A DNA stretch of 50,832 nucleotides from CAZFYZ01 sp964523735 (GCA_964523735.1 CAZFYZ010000013.1:1-50832), one strand, 5' to 3'; counted from the first letter of the stretch, positions 17,861 through 26,308 are shown. The notes: generated by a model not told the origin, from the sequence alone. A program made the numbers and translations.

Positions 17861-18739
17861 ATGAAACTGGCTAGCCAAGCATTTGACTCCCCCGCCGGCT
17901 TTCGGCTTGATCTCCATCGGCAGGACTGCGTTCCCGGGATGCGGGAGAGGCTCGTGGAGGGCTGCATAGACGTGGTCGTGACCTCGCCGCCATATAACCT
18001 CGGCATCAATTACAACGGCTATGACGACACGCTTTCGCGGAATGACTACCTTGAATGGACCGGCAATTGGGCCGCAGAGGTAGAGAGAGTGCTGTCGCCT
18101 GACGGGTCGTTCTTCCTTAACGTGGGATCGAAGCCCAAGGACCCGATGGTGCCATTCCAGATTCTCGAGGTTATGTGCCGCAGGTTTACGCTCCAGAACG
18201 TGATCCACTGGGTCAAGTCGATCGCCATCATGAAGAGCGAGGTCGGCAACTACCCCGGGATCACGCAGGACGTCGTTGTTGGGCACTACAAGCCGATCAA
18301 CAGCGGGCGCTTCCTCAATGACTGCCAGGAGTACATCTTCCACCTGACCAAGCGAGGGGACGTGCCGCTGGACAGGTTGGCCGTTGGCGTCCCGTATCAG
18401 GACAAGACTAATGTCGCTCGATGGGCCAAAGCAGGTTCGGATACACATTGCCGTGGCAACACCTGGTTCATCCCATACGAAACGATAATGAGTCGCGAGA
18501 AGGAGCGCCCGCACCCAGCGACTTTTCCCGTCGAGCTGCCAACACGGTGCATTAAGCTGCACGGGGTCGAACGCACCAGGCTGGTCCTTGACCCGTTCCT
18601 AGGAATCGGTTCGTCTGCCATCGCGTGCTGCAGGCTGGGCGTCCCATTTGTGGGGTTTGAGCTTGCGGAGGATTACTACAAGGAGGCCTGCGCAAGGGTT
18701 AGCACTGTCGCGTGCTTTCATGAGGAAGAGTATCCATGA
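17861..18739 (+). CDS. orphan DNA methyltransferase (N4-cytosine/N6-adenine)
   Basis: 292 residues. The catalytic motif IV is TSPPYN (residues 41-46), near the N-terminus. The AdoMet-binding motif I DPFLGIGS (244-251) is near the C-terminus, which is the beta-class order; TSPPY is more common among N4-cytosine enzymes. No restriction endonuclease gene adjoins it. It starts directly after the thioredoxin-like gene and its TGA overlaps the DAHP synthase ATG as ATGA, so it is embedded in a metabolic operon. It may be a regulatory methylase or the remnant of a restriction system. Confidence 0.88.
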   Translation: MKLASQAFDSPAGFRLDLHRQDCVPGMRERLVEGCIDVVVTSPPYNLGINYNGYDDTLSRNDYLEWTGNWAAEVERVLSPDGSFFLNVGSKPKDPMVPFQILEVMCRRFTLQNVIHWVKSIAIMKSEVGNYPGITQDVVVGHYKPINSGRFLNDCQEYIFHLTKRGDVPLDRLAVGVPYQDKTNVARWAKAGSDTHCRGNTWFIPYETIMSREKERPHPATFPVELPTRCIKLHGVERTRLVLDPFLGIGSSAIACCRLGVPFVGFELAEDYYKEACARVSTVACFHEEEYP

Positions 18740-19797
18740 TCATAGCCATGCACGCCAATGCGGCGACTGAAGAGATCGCCGCTGTCATAGATCGGGTATC
18801 GTCTTACGGCCTGAAGGCGCTTGATATGCCTGGCGGCGAGCGAACAGCTATCGGCATCGCCAGTGCTATTCCCGCCGACTTGCGAGAGACTCTCACTGAG
18901 ATACTGGAGTCGATGCCTGGCGTTGACCGGGTCACCCAGGTCAGCCGCACCTACAAGCTGGCCTCGCGCGAGTTCCACGCCGCTGACACGGTTATCGCCG
19001 TCCACCCCCCGTCTCTTTCCAGAAGAGGGGTCGGGGGCGAAGTCCAGATAGGCGCAACGAAGATCGTCGCAGCCGCCGGGCCCTGCGCCATCGAGAGCCG
19101 CGACCAGCTCTTCGCCGCTGCCGAGGCTGTTCAAGCGGCGGGAGGCAGGATCCTGAGAGGTGGTGCGTACAAGCCGCGCACGAGCCCCTACTCGTTCCAG
19201 GGACTGGGAATCGAGGGTCTGAAGTTGCTCAAGGAGGCGGGGGAACGATTCGGCCTGGCGACGGTAACCGAAGTCATAGATCAGCACGACATTGACGCGG
19301 TCGCCGAACACGCCGACATTCTGCAGGTGGGTGCGCGCAACATGCAGAACTACCCGCTCTTGACGGCCATTGGCAAGTGCGACCACCCTGTGATTATCAA
19401 ACGAGGCCCCAGCGCCACGATCGACGAATGGCTCCTTGCCGCTGAATACGTGCTCGCCCAGGGCAACCCCAACGTGGTTCTTTGTGAGCGCGGCGTTCAT
19501 CCACTTGACCGAGAGCACACGCGCTATACGCTCGATCTCTCGTCGGTGCCCGTCGTGAAGTCGCTCTCACATCTGCCCGTGATAGTTGACCCCTCGCACT
19601 CCAGCGGCAATTGGCGCTATGTATCAGCCATGAGCAAGGCTGCGATCGCCGCGGGCGCGGATGGCCTGATCGTCGAGATTCACCCTGACCCCGCTCACGC
19701 TCTCTGCGATGGCGCGCAGTCGCTGAAGCTGGACTCCTTCGCTCAGCTTATGGACAACTTACGAGCACTGGCCCCGGCGGTTGGGCGCGTGATCTGA
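18736..19797 (+). CDS. aroF: DAHP synthase with N-terminal ferredoxin-like regulatory domain
   Basis: 353 residues of the Thermotoga/Bacillus-type 3-deoxy-7-phosphoheptulonate synthase, the first step of the shikimate pathway. Residues 1-85 form the ferredoxin-like domain that carries feedback control in this class (MIIAMHANAATEEIAAVIDR, then YKLASREFHAADTV). The TIM barrel shows AGPCAIES, RGGAYKPRTSPYSFQGLG, KRGPSATIDE and VDPSHSSG. Residues 90-102 (HPPSLSRRGVGGE) are extra relative to what I know of the family and are encoded by an intergenic-type repeat. It overlaps the methyltransferase by four bases. Confidence 0.92.
   Translation: MIIAMHANAATEEIAAVIDRVSSYGLKALDMPGGERTAIGIASAIPADLRETLTEILESMPGVDRVTQVSRTYKLASREFHAADTVIAVHPPSLSRRGVGGEVQIGATKIVAAAGPCAIESRDQLFAAAEAVQAAGGRILRGGAYKPRTSPYSFQGLGIEGLKLLKEAGERFGLATVTEVIDQHDIDAVAEHADILQVGARNMQNYPLLTAIGKCDHPVIIKRGPSATIDEWLLAAEYVLAQGNPNVVLCERGVHPLDREHTRYTLDLSSVPVVKSLSHLPVIVDPSHSSGNWRYVSAMSKAAIAAGADGLIVEIHPDPAHALCDGAQSLKLDSFAQLMDNLRALAPAVGRVI
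19003..19043. repeat. intragenic copy of CCCCTCTCTTTC...AGAGGGGTCGGGGG repeat (family E)
   Basis: Inside aroF, codons 90-102. CGTCTCTTTCCAG is followed by AGAGGGGTCGGGGG, sharing CTCTTTC, the 14-mer AGAGGGGTCGGGGG and a following GTC with the spacer element at 33757-33797. The insertion keeps the reading frame and falls in the linker between the regulatory domain and the barrel. Confidence 0.75.
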
Positions 19798-19837
19798 AGC
19801 GCTTGCACAATCTCCTCCTCCGCCGTACCATGTATGT

Positions 19838-21505
19838 GTGTCCACTGACCTATGGCTGAAGACGCAGGCAAGGTTTGAGCGCGAGCGGGGGAAGATCGAG
19901 ATCGATCGCGCCGCTGCCGTTCGCGTTGCGCTTGCGTTCCCCAATATATACAGCGTTGCGATGGCCTCACTTGGCTATCAGCTCGTGTACCGGATGCTGA
20001 ATGAGCTGACGAACTCCTCGTGCGAGCGCGTTGTCTACCCCGATTCCGATGACCTCGAAGAACACCTCCGCACCCACACTGAGCTGATGACCCTCGAGAC
20101 TCAGTCGCCGCTCTCAGAGTTCGATGTAGTAGCGTTCTCGATCTCCTGGGAACTTGACTACCTCAACGCGCTACGGATGCTGGAGCTGGCGAACATCCCC
20201 GTGCGAAGCTCAGAGCGGGATGAGTCAAATCCCCTAGTGATAGCCGGTGGACCCTGCGCGACGTTCAACCCGGAACCTCTGGCCGACTTCGTGGACGCCT
20301 TCGTGATCGGCGACTCCGAGGAGGTGCTTCCAGGGCTGGTCCATGCGATCGCCACGACCCAGGGTGAGCCGCGAGAGGCGGTGCTGCGGCGACTGGCGTC
20401 CGTGCCTCATGTTTACGTGCCCGCGATGTGTCAACCTGTTTATGATTCATCCGGCATGTTGAGCATGGTTGAACACAATCCGGCCGCTCCCGAGAGGGTG
20501 GAGCGCGCTGTCTGCCGCGATCTTCAGTCGTACCCATCCTTTTCGTGTGTTTCGAATGATGAGGCGGAGTTCGGCGATATCATACTCGTCGAGGTTGCTC
20601 GCGGCTGCGGGCGTGGATGCAGATTCTGCGTGGCTGGACAAATCAACCGGCCGCCGAGACCACGTGACCCTGTCATTTCCAGGGGAGCGAGAAATCTGCT
20701 TTTTGTTCGGAATGACGAGGCTCAGAGGGAGCGTCTCGGTCTCGTCGGTGCGTCGGTGTTCGACCACAAGAGCTCTATTGACACCTGTCAGGCGATCGTG
20801 GACAACGGGAACGAGTTCACCGTATCATCGCTGCGACTCGAGTCGATCACCCCGGAGGTTGCCAGGCTGCTGATCCAGGGTGGAAAAAAGACGCTGACGA
20901 TTGCTCCCGAGGCCGGCAGCGAGCGTCTGCGTCGGGTGATCGGGAAGCAGTGCTCTGAGGAGCGCGTATTTGAGGCAGTCACCATCGCGCAGGAGGCAGG
21001 CTTCGAGAGACTTAGGCTGTACTTTATGGTGGGGCTGCCGACGGAGACTGATGAGGATGTTCAGAGTATCATGGACCTACTGAGACGACTGGCCGCCGAG
21101 TTTCCATCCGTCACATTACAGGCGTCTGTCAGCGCTTTCGTGCCCAAACCTTGGACGCCTTTCCAATGGCATACCATGGAGGCCGAGTCGGTTCTCAAAA
21201 AGCGGCTTGCGAGGCTCAGCAAGGGCATCGGAGCTATCCGAGGGGTCAGCTACAGCGGAGAGAGTCCAAGGCTGGCGACCGTGCAAGGATTGCTCGCGCG
21301 AGGAGATCGACGCGTCGGGACGGTGCTCGCAAAAGCCCTTGAGAATGGCGGCAGCTATCCTGCAGCGATCCGCGAGGCAGGGATCGACCTCGACTGGTAT
21401 CTGCGCAGAATGCGAGGTTTGGAAGAAGTGCTGCCGTGGGATCACATAGATGCGCTGGTGAGCAAGTCACACCTGTGGTCGGAGTATCAGAATGCGATTA
21501 CCTAA
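19838..21505 (+). CDS. radical SAM protein, TIGR03960-like
   Basis: 555 residues. An N-terminal B12-binding-like domain (VRVALAFPNIYSVAMASLGY, then DVVAFSISWELDYLNAL) is followed by the radical SAM cluster C257-x3-C261-x2-C264 in RGCGRGCRFC. Further matches include GLVGASVFDH, SSLRLESITPEV and TIAPEAGSERLR. The family is common in Firmicutes, Chloroflexi and Cyanobacteria, often beside a TIGR03936 partner and ribosomal or RNase genes; the reaction is unknown. The partner protein is not present here. Residues about 277-293, just after the cluster, are encoded by a palindromic repeat. The start is GTG at 19838, with no strong SD. Confidence 0.88.
   Translation: MSTDLWLKTQARFERERGKIEIDRAAAVRVALAFPNIYSVAMASLGYQLVYRMLNELTNSSCERVVYPDSDDLEEHLRTHTELMTLETQSPLSEFDVVAFSISWELDYLNALRMLELANIPVRSSERDESNPLVIAGGPCATFNPEPLADFVDAFVIGDSEEVLPGLVHAIATTQGEPREAVLRRLASVPHVYVPAMCQPVYDSSGMLSMVEHNPAAPERVERAVCRDLQSYPSFSCVSNDEAEFGDIILVEVARGCGRGCRFCVAGQINRPPRPRDPVISRGARNLLFVRNDEAQRERLGLVGASVFDHKSSIDTCQAIVDNGNEFTVSSLRLESITPEVARLLIQGGKKTLTIAPEAGSERLRRVIGKQCSEERVFEAVTIAQEAGFERLRLYFMVGLPTETDEDVQSIMDLLRRLAAEFPSVTLQASVSAFVPKPWTPFQWHTMEAESVLKKRLARLSKGIGAIRGVSYSGESPRLATVQGLLARGDRRVGTVLAKALENGGSYPAAIREAGIDLDWYLRRMRGLEEVLPWDHIDALVSKSHLWSEYQNAIT
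20668..20716. repeat. intragenic TGTCATTTCC...GGAATGAC palindromic repeat (family H)
   Basis: Within the radical SAM gene. CCTGTCATTTCC at the left and CGGAATGAC at the right form the ends of a dyad, with AGCGAGAAATCTGCTTTTTG between. I recognise this wording from dispersed intergenic elements of the CCTGTCATTCCGAGC...GAATGAC type in other bacteria. It contributes residues about 277-293 in frame. Confidence 0.65.
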
Positions 21506-22325
21506 CTGGTTCAGGCTCGAGCGCGACGGCGTCGGCTATCTTCAGGCGTGGAATCTGCACGCATCAGGTCTGGTCCAGCACGGGTTCAGCACGAGGTTGG
21601 GCGGTGTTAGTCCAGAGCCGTTCGACACGCTGAATCTGGGCCTCGGAACGGCTGATCGGGCGGAGGATGTGCTCGAGAACCGCGCACGCTTTGGTCACGC
21701 GCTGGGGTTGGACGCCTCGGCGATTGTCGTTCCAAAGCAGGTTCACGGCAAGAACGTTCGGAGAGTCGATAGCTCGCTCGCGGGAAACGGGGCCATGAGC
21801 TATGATTCCGGTATTGACGACTGCGACGCGCTCATCACCAACACGCCCGGCGTCACATTGGCTCTACACTATGCGGACTGTGTGCCCATCTTCCTGCTCG
21901 ATCCCGAGCACCGGGCCATTGGAATGGTCCACGCTGGGTGGAAGGGCACCTCGTTGGGGATCGCCCAGACGGCGGTCGAGGCAATGACCCGCGAGTTTCA
22001 AACTGATCCTGCGAAGCTGCAAGCAGCGATCGGCCCAGCTATCTGCCGGTTCTGCTTTGATGTCGACGCAGACGTCGCCCAGGCGTTCTTCAAGGCGTTC
22101 CCTCACAACGAACGCGTAATGAACCAGTCCGGCGAAACCAAGTGGCGGGTGGACCTCAAGATGGCGAACCTGCTTCTCCTAACCGCCAGGGGTGTGCCGA
22201 CGGGCAATATCGCAGTCTCTGAAGAGTGCACGAGCTGCAATCGAGCCGAGTTCTTCAGTCATCGGCGCGAGGGCGAGACCGGCAGGATGGCCGCGTGGTT
22301 GAGCTTGTCCAACATGACCGCCTAA
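21492..22325 (+). CDS. pgeF: PgeF/YfiH family multicopper-like purine nucleosidase/polyphenol oxidase
   Basis: 277 residues of the COG1496 family. Motifs include HGFSTRLGGVS, PKQVHGKNV, CDALITN, HYADCVPIFLLD with the metal-binding cysteine, VHAGWKGT and AIGPAICRFCF. Members act on purine nucleosides (adenosine deaminase and phosphorolysis) or edit peptidoglycan, and were earlier called laccases. The gene overlaps the radical SAM gene by 14 bases and is the YlmD position of the ylmDEF-divIVA cluster. Confidence 0.9.
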   Translation: MRLPNWFRLERDGVGYLQAWNLHASGLVQHGFSTRLGGVSPEPFDTLNLGLGTADRAEDVLENRARFGHALGLDASAIVVPKQVHGKNVRRVDSSLAGNGAMSYDSGIDDCDALITNTPGVTLALHYADCVPIFLLDPEHRAIGMVHAGWKGTSLGIAQTAVEAMTREFQTDPAKLQAAIGPAICRFCFDVDADVAQAFFKAFPHNERVMNQSGETKWRVDLKMANLLLLTARGVPTGNIAVSEECTSCNRAEFFSHRREGETGRMAAWLSLSNMTA

Positions 22326-22399
22326 ATTTTATACATGAATACACTCCGCAATGAAGGAATCTCCAAGGCCGGCCGCAAACTACTAGACGACGGACGAGC

Positions 22400-23089
22400 G
22401 TGCTTGATGTAATGATGCCCGGTATACCCGAAAACCTGCAATCGGTGAGAGAACGTATTGAAGCGGCGGCGCGCATGTCGGGGAGGACGGGTTCCGAGGT
22501 CACGCTGATCTGTGTCACGAAGACACGCAGCGTTGATGAGATCAGGCAAGCGCTGGCCTGCGGGGTAACCGATATCGGTGAGAACTATGTCCAGGAAGCG
22601 GAGGGCAAGTTCGCTGAGATCGGTCCCACTGCCAGATGGCATATGATCGGGCATCTGCAGCGCAACAAGGCGCGGCACGCCGTTGAAGTGTTCAGTATGA
22701 TCCATGGCGTCGATAGCGAAGCCCTCGCTCGAGAGATCGGGCGGCGCGCCGAGGCTGTTGGGAAGACCATGGATGTGCTGATTGAAGTGAGTGTATCGGG
22801 CGAGGAGACCAAGTTCGGTGTCAAGCCGAGCAAGGCGCTCTCTCTCGCTGATGCCATATCAGACGTCTCGGGAATACGGATGTGCGGGTTCATGGGGATG
22901 GCGCCGTTCACGGACCATCCTGAGGAAACCAGACCGTGTTTCCGGACGTTGAAGACGCTATGGGATAAGCTGCCGGATGAGCAGCGGCTCTATCTCTCTG
23001 TGGGGATGACCCAGGACTTCGAGATTGCGATCGAGGAGGGGTCGAACATGGTGCGTATCGGCACGGCCATCTTCGGCCCGAGAGTGTAG
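22400..23089 (+). CDS. yggS: YggS/PLPBP family pyridoxal phosphate homeostasis protein
   Basis: 229 residues, single-domain PLP-binding barrel. Visible are LICVTKTRSVDEIRQAL with the PLP lysine, DIGENYVQEAEGK, WHMIGHLQRNK, SGEETKFGV, and LSVGMTQDFEIAIEEGSNMVRIGTAIFG. It keeps vitamin B6 and amino acid pools balanced. The start is probably GTG at 22400; ATG at 22412 and 22415 are alternatives. This is the YlmE position next to SepF. Confidence 0.92.
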   Translation: MLDVMMPGIPENLQSVRERIEAAARMSGRTGSEVTLICVTKTRSVDEIRQALACGVTDIGENYVQEAEGKFAEIGPTARWHMIGHLQRNKARHAVEVFSMIHGVDSEALAREIGRRAEAVGKTMDVLIEVSVSGEETKFGVKPSKALSLADAISDVSGIRMCGFMGMAPFTDHPEETRPCFRTLKTLWDKLPDEQRLYLSVGMTQDFEIAIEEGSNMVRIGTAIFGPRV

Positions 23090-23109
23090 AGCGAGCCCAC
23101 TGTCTAGTT

Positions 23110-23215
23110 ACGAAAGCACGAAAGTATAGAAAGCACAAAAGGGGAAGGCAACAAGAGGACACTATCCTCTTTCGTGTTCTCCTCTACTTGGTGTTTTCGT
23201 GATAGAGAAAGCTGA
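23110..23215. repeat. CGAAAGCACGAAAG / CTTTCGTG repeat (family B)
   Basis: The 193-base spacer between yggS and sepF contains ACGAAAGCACGAAAG, GAAAGCACAAAAGG, CTCTTTCGTGTTCTCC and GTTTTCGTGATAGAG. Opposed copies can fold into a long imperfect hairpin. Related copies lie before leuA, leuC, leuD, cimA and ispH. Confidence 0.65.
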
Positions 23216-23282
23216 ATACAGAACTTAATAAGGGTGGACGCCCAGCACCCGACCATCTAACCAGAATGGGAGGGTCAAAAGC

Positions 23283-23735
23283 GTGAGAGCAACACCGCTA
23301 GAGGACTATGACGATCAGCCGAGAGGGCTATGGAGCCGGTTCAAGGACCGGTTTGGTTTCGGAGACTATGACGAGGAAGAGGATTACGAGCTGGCAGAAG
23401 ATGCCGGAGGAAGACGTCGTCCGGCTCTTCTGAGGGTGCATTCCTCAAGGCTCAATCACGTCTCGGTCTGGCTGACAGTTCAGTCATTTGAGAACGCGCA
23501 GCAGGCGGCTGATGGTCTCAAGATGGGGCATCAGCAGATCGTGAACCTGGAAAAAGCATCACCCGAGGTCTGCACCAGGGTGATCGATTTCCTGAGTGGC
23601 GTCATCTACGCCCTCAATGGGTTCGTCGAGAAGGTGGGCGACAAGGTCTATCTGTTCACGCCTGCCAACTACGTTATCGAAGTCGAGAATGGGGACCGCG
23701 CCCGCAAGGTTCAGGGCCCGTTCCAGGACAACTAG
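23283..23735 (+). CDS. sepF: cell division protein SepF
   Basis: 150 residues, starting at GTG behind GGGAGGGTC. The acidic N-terminal linker (FGDYDEEEDYELAED) leads to the SepF core: VWLTVQSFENAQQAADGLKM, then QIVNLEKASPEVCTRVIDFL and GVIYALNGFVEKVGDKVYLF. SepF anchors FtsZ to the membrane in Gram-positives, Cyanobacteria and related lineages. The N-terminal amphipathic helix is weak in the start chosen here (MRATPLEDYDDQPRGLWSRF). Confidence 0.93.
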   Translation: MRATPLEDYDDQPRGLWSRFKDRFGFGDYDEEEDYELAEDAGGRRRPALLRVHSSRLNHVSVWLTVQSFENAQQAADGLKMGHQQIVNLEKASPEVCTRVIDFLSGVIYALNGFVEKVGDKVYLFTPANYVIEVENGDRARKVQGPFQDN

Positions 23736-23798
23736 AGCAAGCACTATGGGCCCGGCGCACGCGTCGGGTCCTTGCTGCATGGTCTGCGGGGGACAGCA

Positions 23799-24614
23799 AT
23801 GTCTGATGGTAAGATTGACGGCATAGCGATCATCGGCGTCGGCGCGATGGGCACTGCGTTCGCCACAGGTCTGGTCAACTCCGGGGTTGTCGAAAGAGAC
23901 AATCTGGTGTTGGCGGATGTCGACGAGCAGAAGCTGAACTCGCTAGCGTCAGAACTTGGCGCCCGGACGGCCAAGAGCAATGCCGAGGCAATCAATGGCG
24001 CTGATGTCATTCTGGTCGTCGTGAAGGCGTGGCTGGTGGCCAAGGTGCTTTCCGAGATCGGCCCTGCTTTGCGACCCGATCAGATAGTTATCGTGATCGC
24101 TGCTGGGGTCAAGCTGGAAGCGATGCGCAACGCTCTGAGACGCGACGCGAAGCTCATACGCTGCATGCCGAACACCCCCTGCCGCGTGGGGGCCGGAGCC
24201 ACTGGCTTCGCCCGAGGACCGGCAGTTAACGATGATGACGTACGCAAGGCGAAGACTGCTCTGGATGCGGTTGGGCTGTCGCTGGAAGTCCCTGAGAAGC
24301 TGATGGACGCCGTCACGGGCCTTAGCGGAAGCGGGCCCGCCTACGTATATGTCATGATCGACGCTCTTTCGGATGCGGGAGTCCGAGTTGGCTTGCCGCG
24401 TGATGTTGCTGTGAGGCTCGCGGCCCAGACTGTCATGGGCGCAGCGAAAATGGTTCTAGATGAAGGCGAACACCCGAGTCGTCTGAAAGACCAGGTTACC
24501 ACTCCCGGCGGTACCACGATTGCCGGGCTGGACGCGCTGGAGAAGGCCGGCTTCCGTTCGGCCCTTATCGAGGCCGTCAAGGCCGCGACGAAGCGAGCCG
24601 AAGAGTTGGGTTAG
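23799..24614 (+). CDS. proC: pyrroline-5-carboxylate reductase
   Basis: 271 residues from ATG at 23799. It has the NADPH-binding GIAIIGVGAMGTAFATGL, then CMPNTPCRVGAGATGFA, and the family signature GLSGSGPAYVYVMIDALSDA with LKDQVTTPGGTTIAGLDALE. It makes the last step of proline synthesis. Its place between sepF and divIVA matches the common yggS-proC-yggT arrangement. Confidence 0.93.
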   Translation: MSDGKIDGIAIIGVGAMGTAFATGLVNSGVVERDNLVLADVDEQKLNSLASELGARTAKSNAEAINGADVILVVVKAWLVAKVLSEIGPALRPDQIVIVIAAGVKLEAMRNALRRDAKLIRCMPNTPCRVGAGATGFARGPAVNDDDVRKAKTALDAVGLSLEVPEKLMDAVTGLSGSGPAYVYVMIDALSDAGVRVGLPRDVAVRLAAQTVMGAAKMVLDEGEHPSRLKDQVTTPGGTTIAGLDALEKAGFRSALIEAVKAATKRAEELG

Positions 24615-24620
24615 TCTCGT

Positions 24621-24750
24621 TGTAGTCGGCGTCTCCGACGCCGGGGGTTCAGAGAACGCCGCTACAGCAAGAACTGTAGTCGGCGTCTCCGACGCCGGGG
24701 GTTCAGAGAACGCCGCTACAGCAAGAACTGTAGTCGGCGTCTCCGACGCC
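24621..24750. repeat. 54-bp tandem palindromic repeat, 2.4 copies (family C)
   Basis: Two full copies (24621-24674, 24675-24728) and a 22-base third copy (24729-24750). Each unit starts TGTAGTCGGCGTCTCCGACG and ends CGCCGCTACAGCAAGAAC. GGCGTC-TCC-GACGCC forms an inner hairpin, and TGTAGTCGGCGT pairs with ACGCCGCTACA across the unit. The copies look identical, suggesting recent duplication. Confidence 0.85.
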
Positions 24751-24782
24751 AAAGCCGCGGTGCACCGCAGTGAGGTAGTGAA

Positions 24783-25328
24783 ATGGCACTAACACCTATA
24801 GATATCCTCCACACCGAATTCAAGCCCGCTCTGCGCGGCTACAACAAGCGGCAGGTGGACGAGTTTGTCAGATCGGTCCGCGAGGCACTGGAGCAGGCAC
24901 TCAGCGAACGCTGCGAATTCCAGCGCAGAGCCGAGACTCTTCAAGATGAGTTGGATCGCATCCGCAAGATCGAGTCCACCATGGCCAACGCGCTGACACT
25001 GGCGCAGAAGAGCGCCGATGAGCTGCGGGCGACTGCGCATCAGCAGGCCGAGCTGATCTTGCAGGAAGCCGAGCAATCGCGCGTCAAGATGTCTGTTGAT
25101 GCCCAGCGAGAGGTAGAGTCACTGCGCAAGGAGATCGACTCCCTCGCAGGAACAAGGGATCGGTTTGAGGCCGAGTTTAGATCAGTACTTGCCGCTTACC
25201 AGGACCTGCTGGACCGGAGAAGGATAGCCGTCGCGGCGCCGTCCGGTTCGCTAGAGGCGGAGGGCTGGGATGAAGTAGAGCGGGCTCTCACCAAGACTGA
25301 GGCCTCAGCACAATCAGAGGCAGCCTGA
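24783..25328 (+). CDS. divIVA: DivIVA domain protein
   Basis: 181 residues. The N-terminal lipid-binding domain MALTPIDILHTEFKPALRGY with NKRQVDEFVRSV is diagnostic. The rest is a long coiled coil (about 30-150) with repeated E/Q/R-rich heptads. DivIVA marks curved membrane at poles and septa and recruits division or growth proteins. It stands last in the pgeF-yggS-sepF-proC-divIVA cluster. Confidence 0.92.
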   Translation: MALTPIDILHTEFKPALRGYNKRQVDEFVRSVREALEQALSERCEFQRRAETLQDELDRIRKIESTMANALTLAQKSADELRATAHQQAELILQEAEQSRVKMSVDAQREVESLRKEIDSLAGTRDRFEAEFRSVLAAYQDLLDRRRIAVAAPSGSLEAEGWDEVERALTKTEASAQSEAA

Positions 25329-25333
25329 CGTAT

Positions 25334-26308
25334 ATGCGAAGCCGCCCACTCAACCGATCCGTTGGCTGCAGTCTGGCTTTGCTTGGCGGGATGGTTGGGG
25401 CGATTCTGGCGATGAACCTCGGCAGAAGAAGCGGGTTGATAGCCGATGCAGGTTCGCCGTCACCCAACCTGGGCGAAGTGCGGCCCGAAGTAGCGACGGT
25501 TTTGGGTCTGGCTATCATCGCGACAACGCTTGCGGGCATCGCGGTCGTGGTTATGTTCCTTGCGAAATACGCGGGACCAATCAGTCGCTCTCCTCGCCCG
25601 CGTATACAGCCTCAGGTACTCCTGCTGTCGTTCCTCGCCTATATGGTGTCGTTTGGTCTCATTGGTCTGGTGCTGCGTTCCGTGCTGGCACTCTGCAGAA
25701 TTCCTGTGGACAACGCCAGTCTGGTCTATGCCGCTCTTAGCTGCGCTGCGATGGGTGGGGCGTTCGCTGTCGGCCTCAGGAGCCTTCGATGGCTCACAGA
25801 CCGCACCGGCGAAGACATGCGAGAGATCGGCCTCAGATCCAACCGCCGGGGCAGTTCACTGACGTGGGGTTTTGGCGGCTTCCTTGCGGCTGTACCGCTA
25901 GTGGGAGCGATGATGCTCATATACCTGCTCCTCTGGTTCATGTTCTTCCGGCACGTGGTGACGCCGCAGAATCCGGTGGATCGCTTGCTGACCGGTGGGA
26001 GCCTCACCTTCTGGGCTGGAGTGATGCTCGCTGCAGTCGTGGCTCCGATAGTCGAGGAAACAGGATTTCGCGGGATGCTCTACAATGCCCTTCGTGGGAC
26101 CATGGGTGTCTGGCCTGCCGCAGTTGTATCCGGCGCTCTCTTCTCGATCATTCACCCCACGCTGCCGGGCGGGTTCTTGCCCATCCTTGCTTTCGGAATG
26201 GTTCTTGCGATCCTGCGCGAGGCCACTGGTTCTCTTTACCCGTGTATGGTCTGTCACGGGCTGTGGAACGGCGCGCTTCTTCTTATGTACCGGCTGTCTC
26301 AAGGATGA
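25334..26308 (+). CDS. CPBP family intramembrane glutamic protease
   Basis: 324 residues with about eight membrane segments. The CPBP (CAAX protease/Abi) motif is EETGFRGMLYNALRG, followed by FSIIHPTLPG with the first conserved histidine and CMVCHGLWNGALLL with the second. Such enzymes process prenylated proteins in eukaryotes; bacterial members act in diverse roles including bacteriocin immunity. It starts five bases after divIVA and probably ends that operon. Confidence 0.88.
   Translation: MRSRPLNRSVGCSLALLGGMVGAILAMNLGRRSGLIADAGSPSPNLGEVRPEVATVLGLAIIATTLAGIAVVVMFLAKYAGPISRSPRPRIQPQVLLLSFLAYMVSFGLIGLVLRSVLALCRIPVDNASLVYAALSCAAMGGAFAVGLRSLRWLTDRTGEDMREIGLRSNRRGSSLTWGFGGFLAAVPLVGAMMLIYLLLWFMFFRHVVTPQNPVDRLLTGGSLTFWAGVMLAAVVAPIVEETGFRGMLYNALRGTMGVWPAAVVSGALFSIIHPTLPGGFLPILAFGMVLAILREATGSLYPCMVCHGLWNGALLLMYRLSQG

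Noticed and set aside
23772..23798. Earlier TTG start for proC
   Set aside because: The first nine codons lack an SD and homologs start near the ATG at 23799.
24621..24750. Possible CRISPR array
   Set aside because: The 54-bp units abut without unique spacers, and no cas gene is present.
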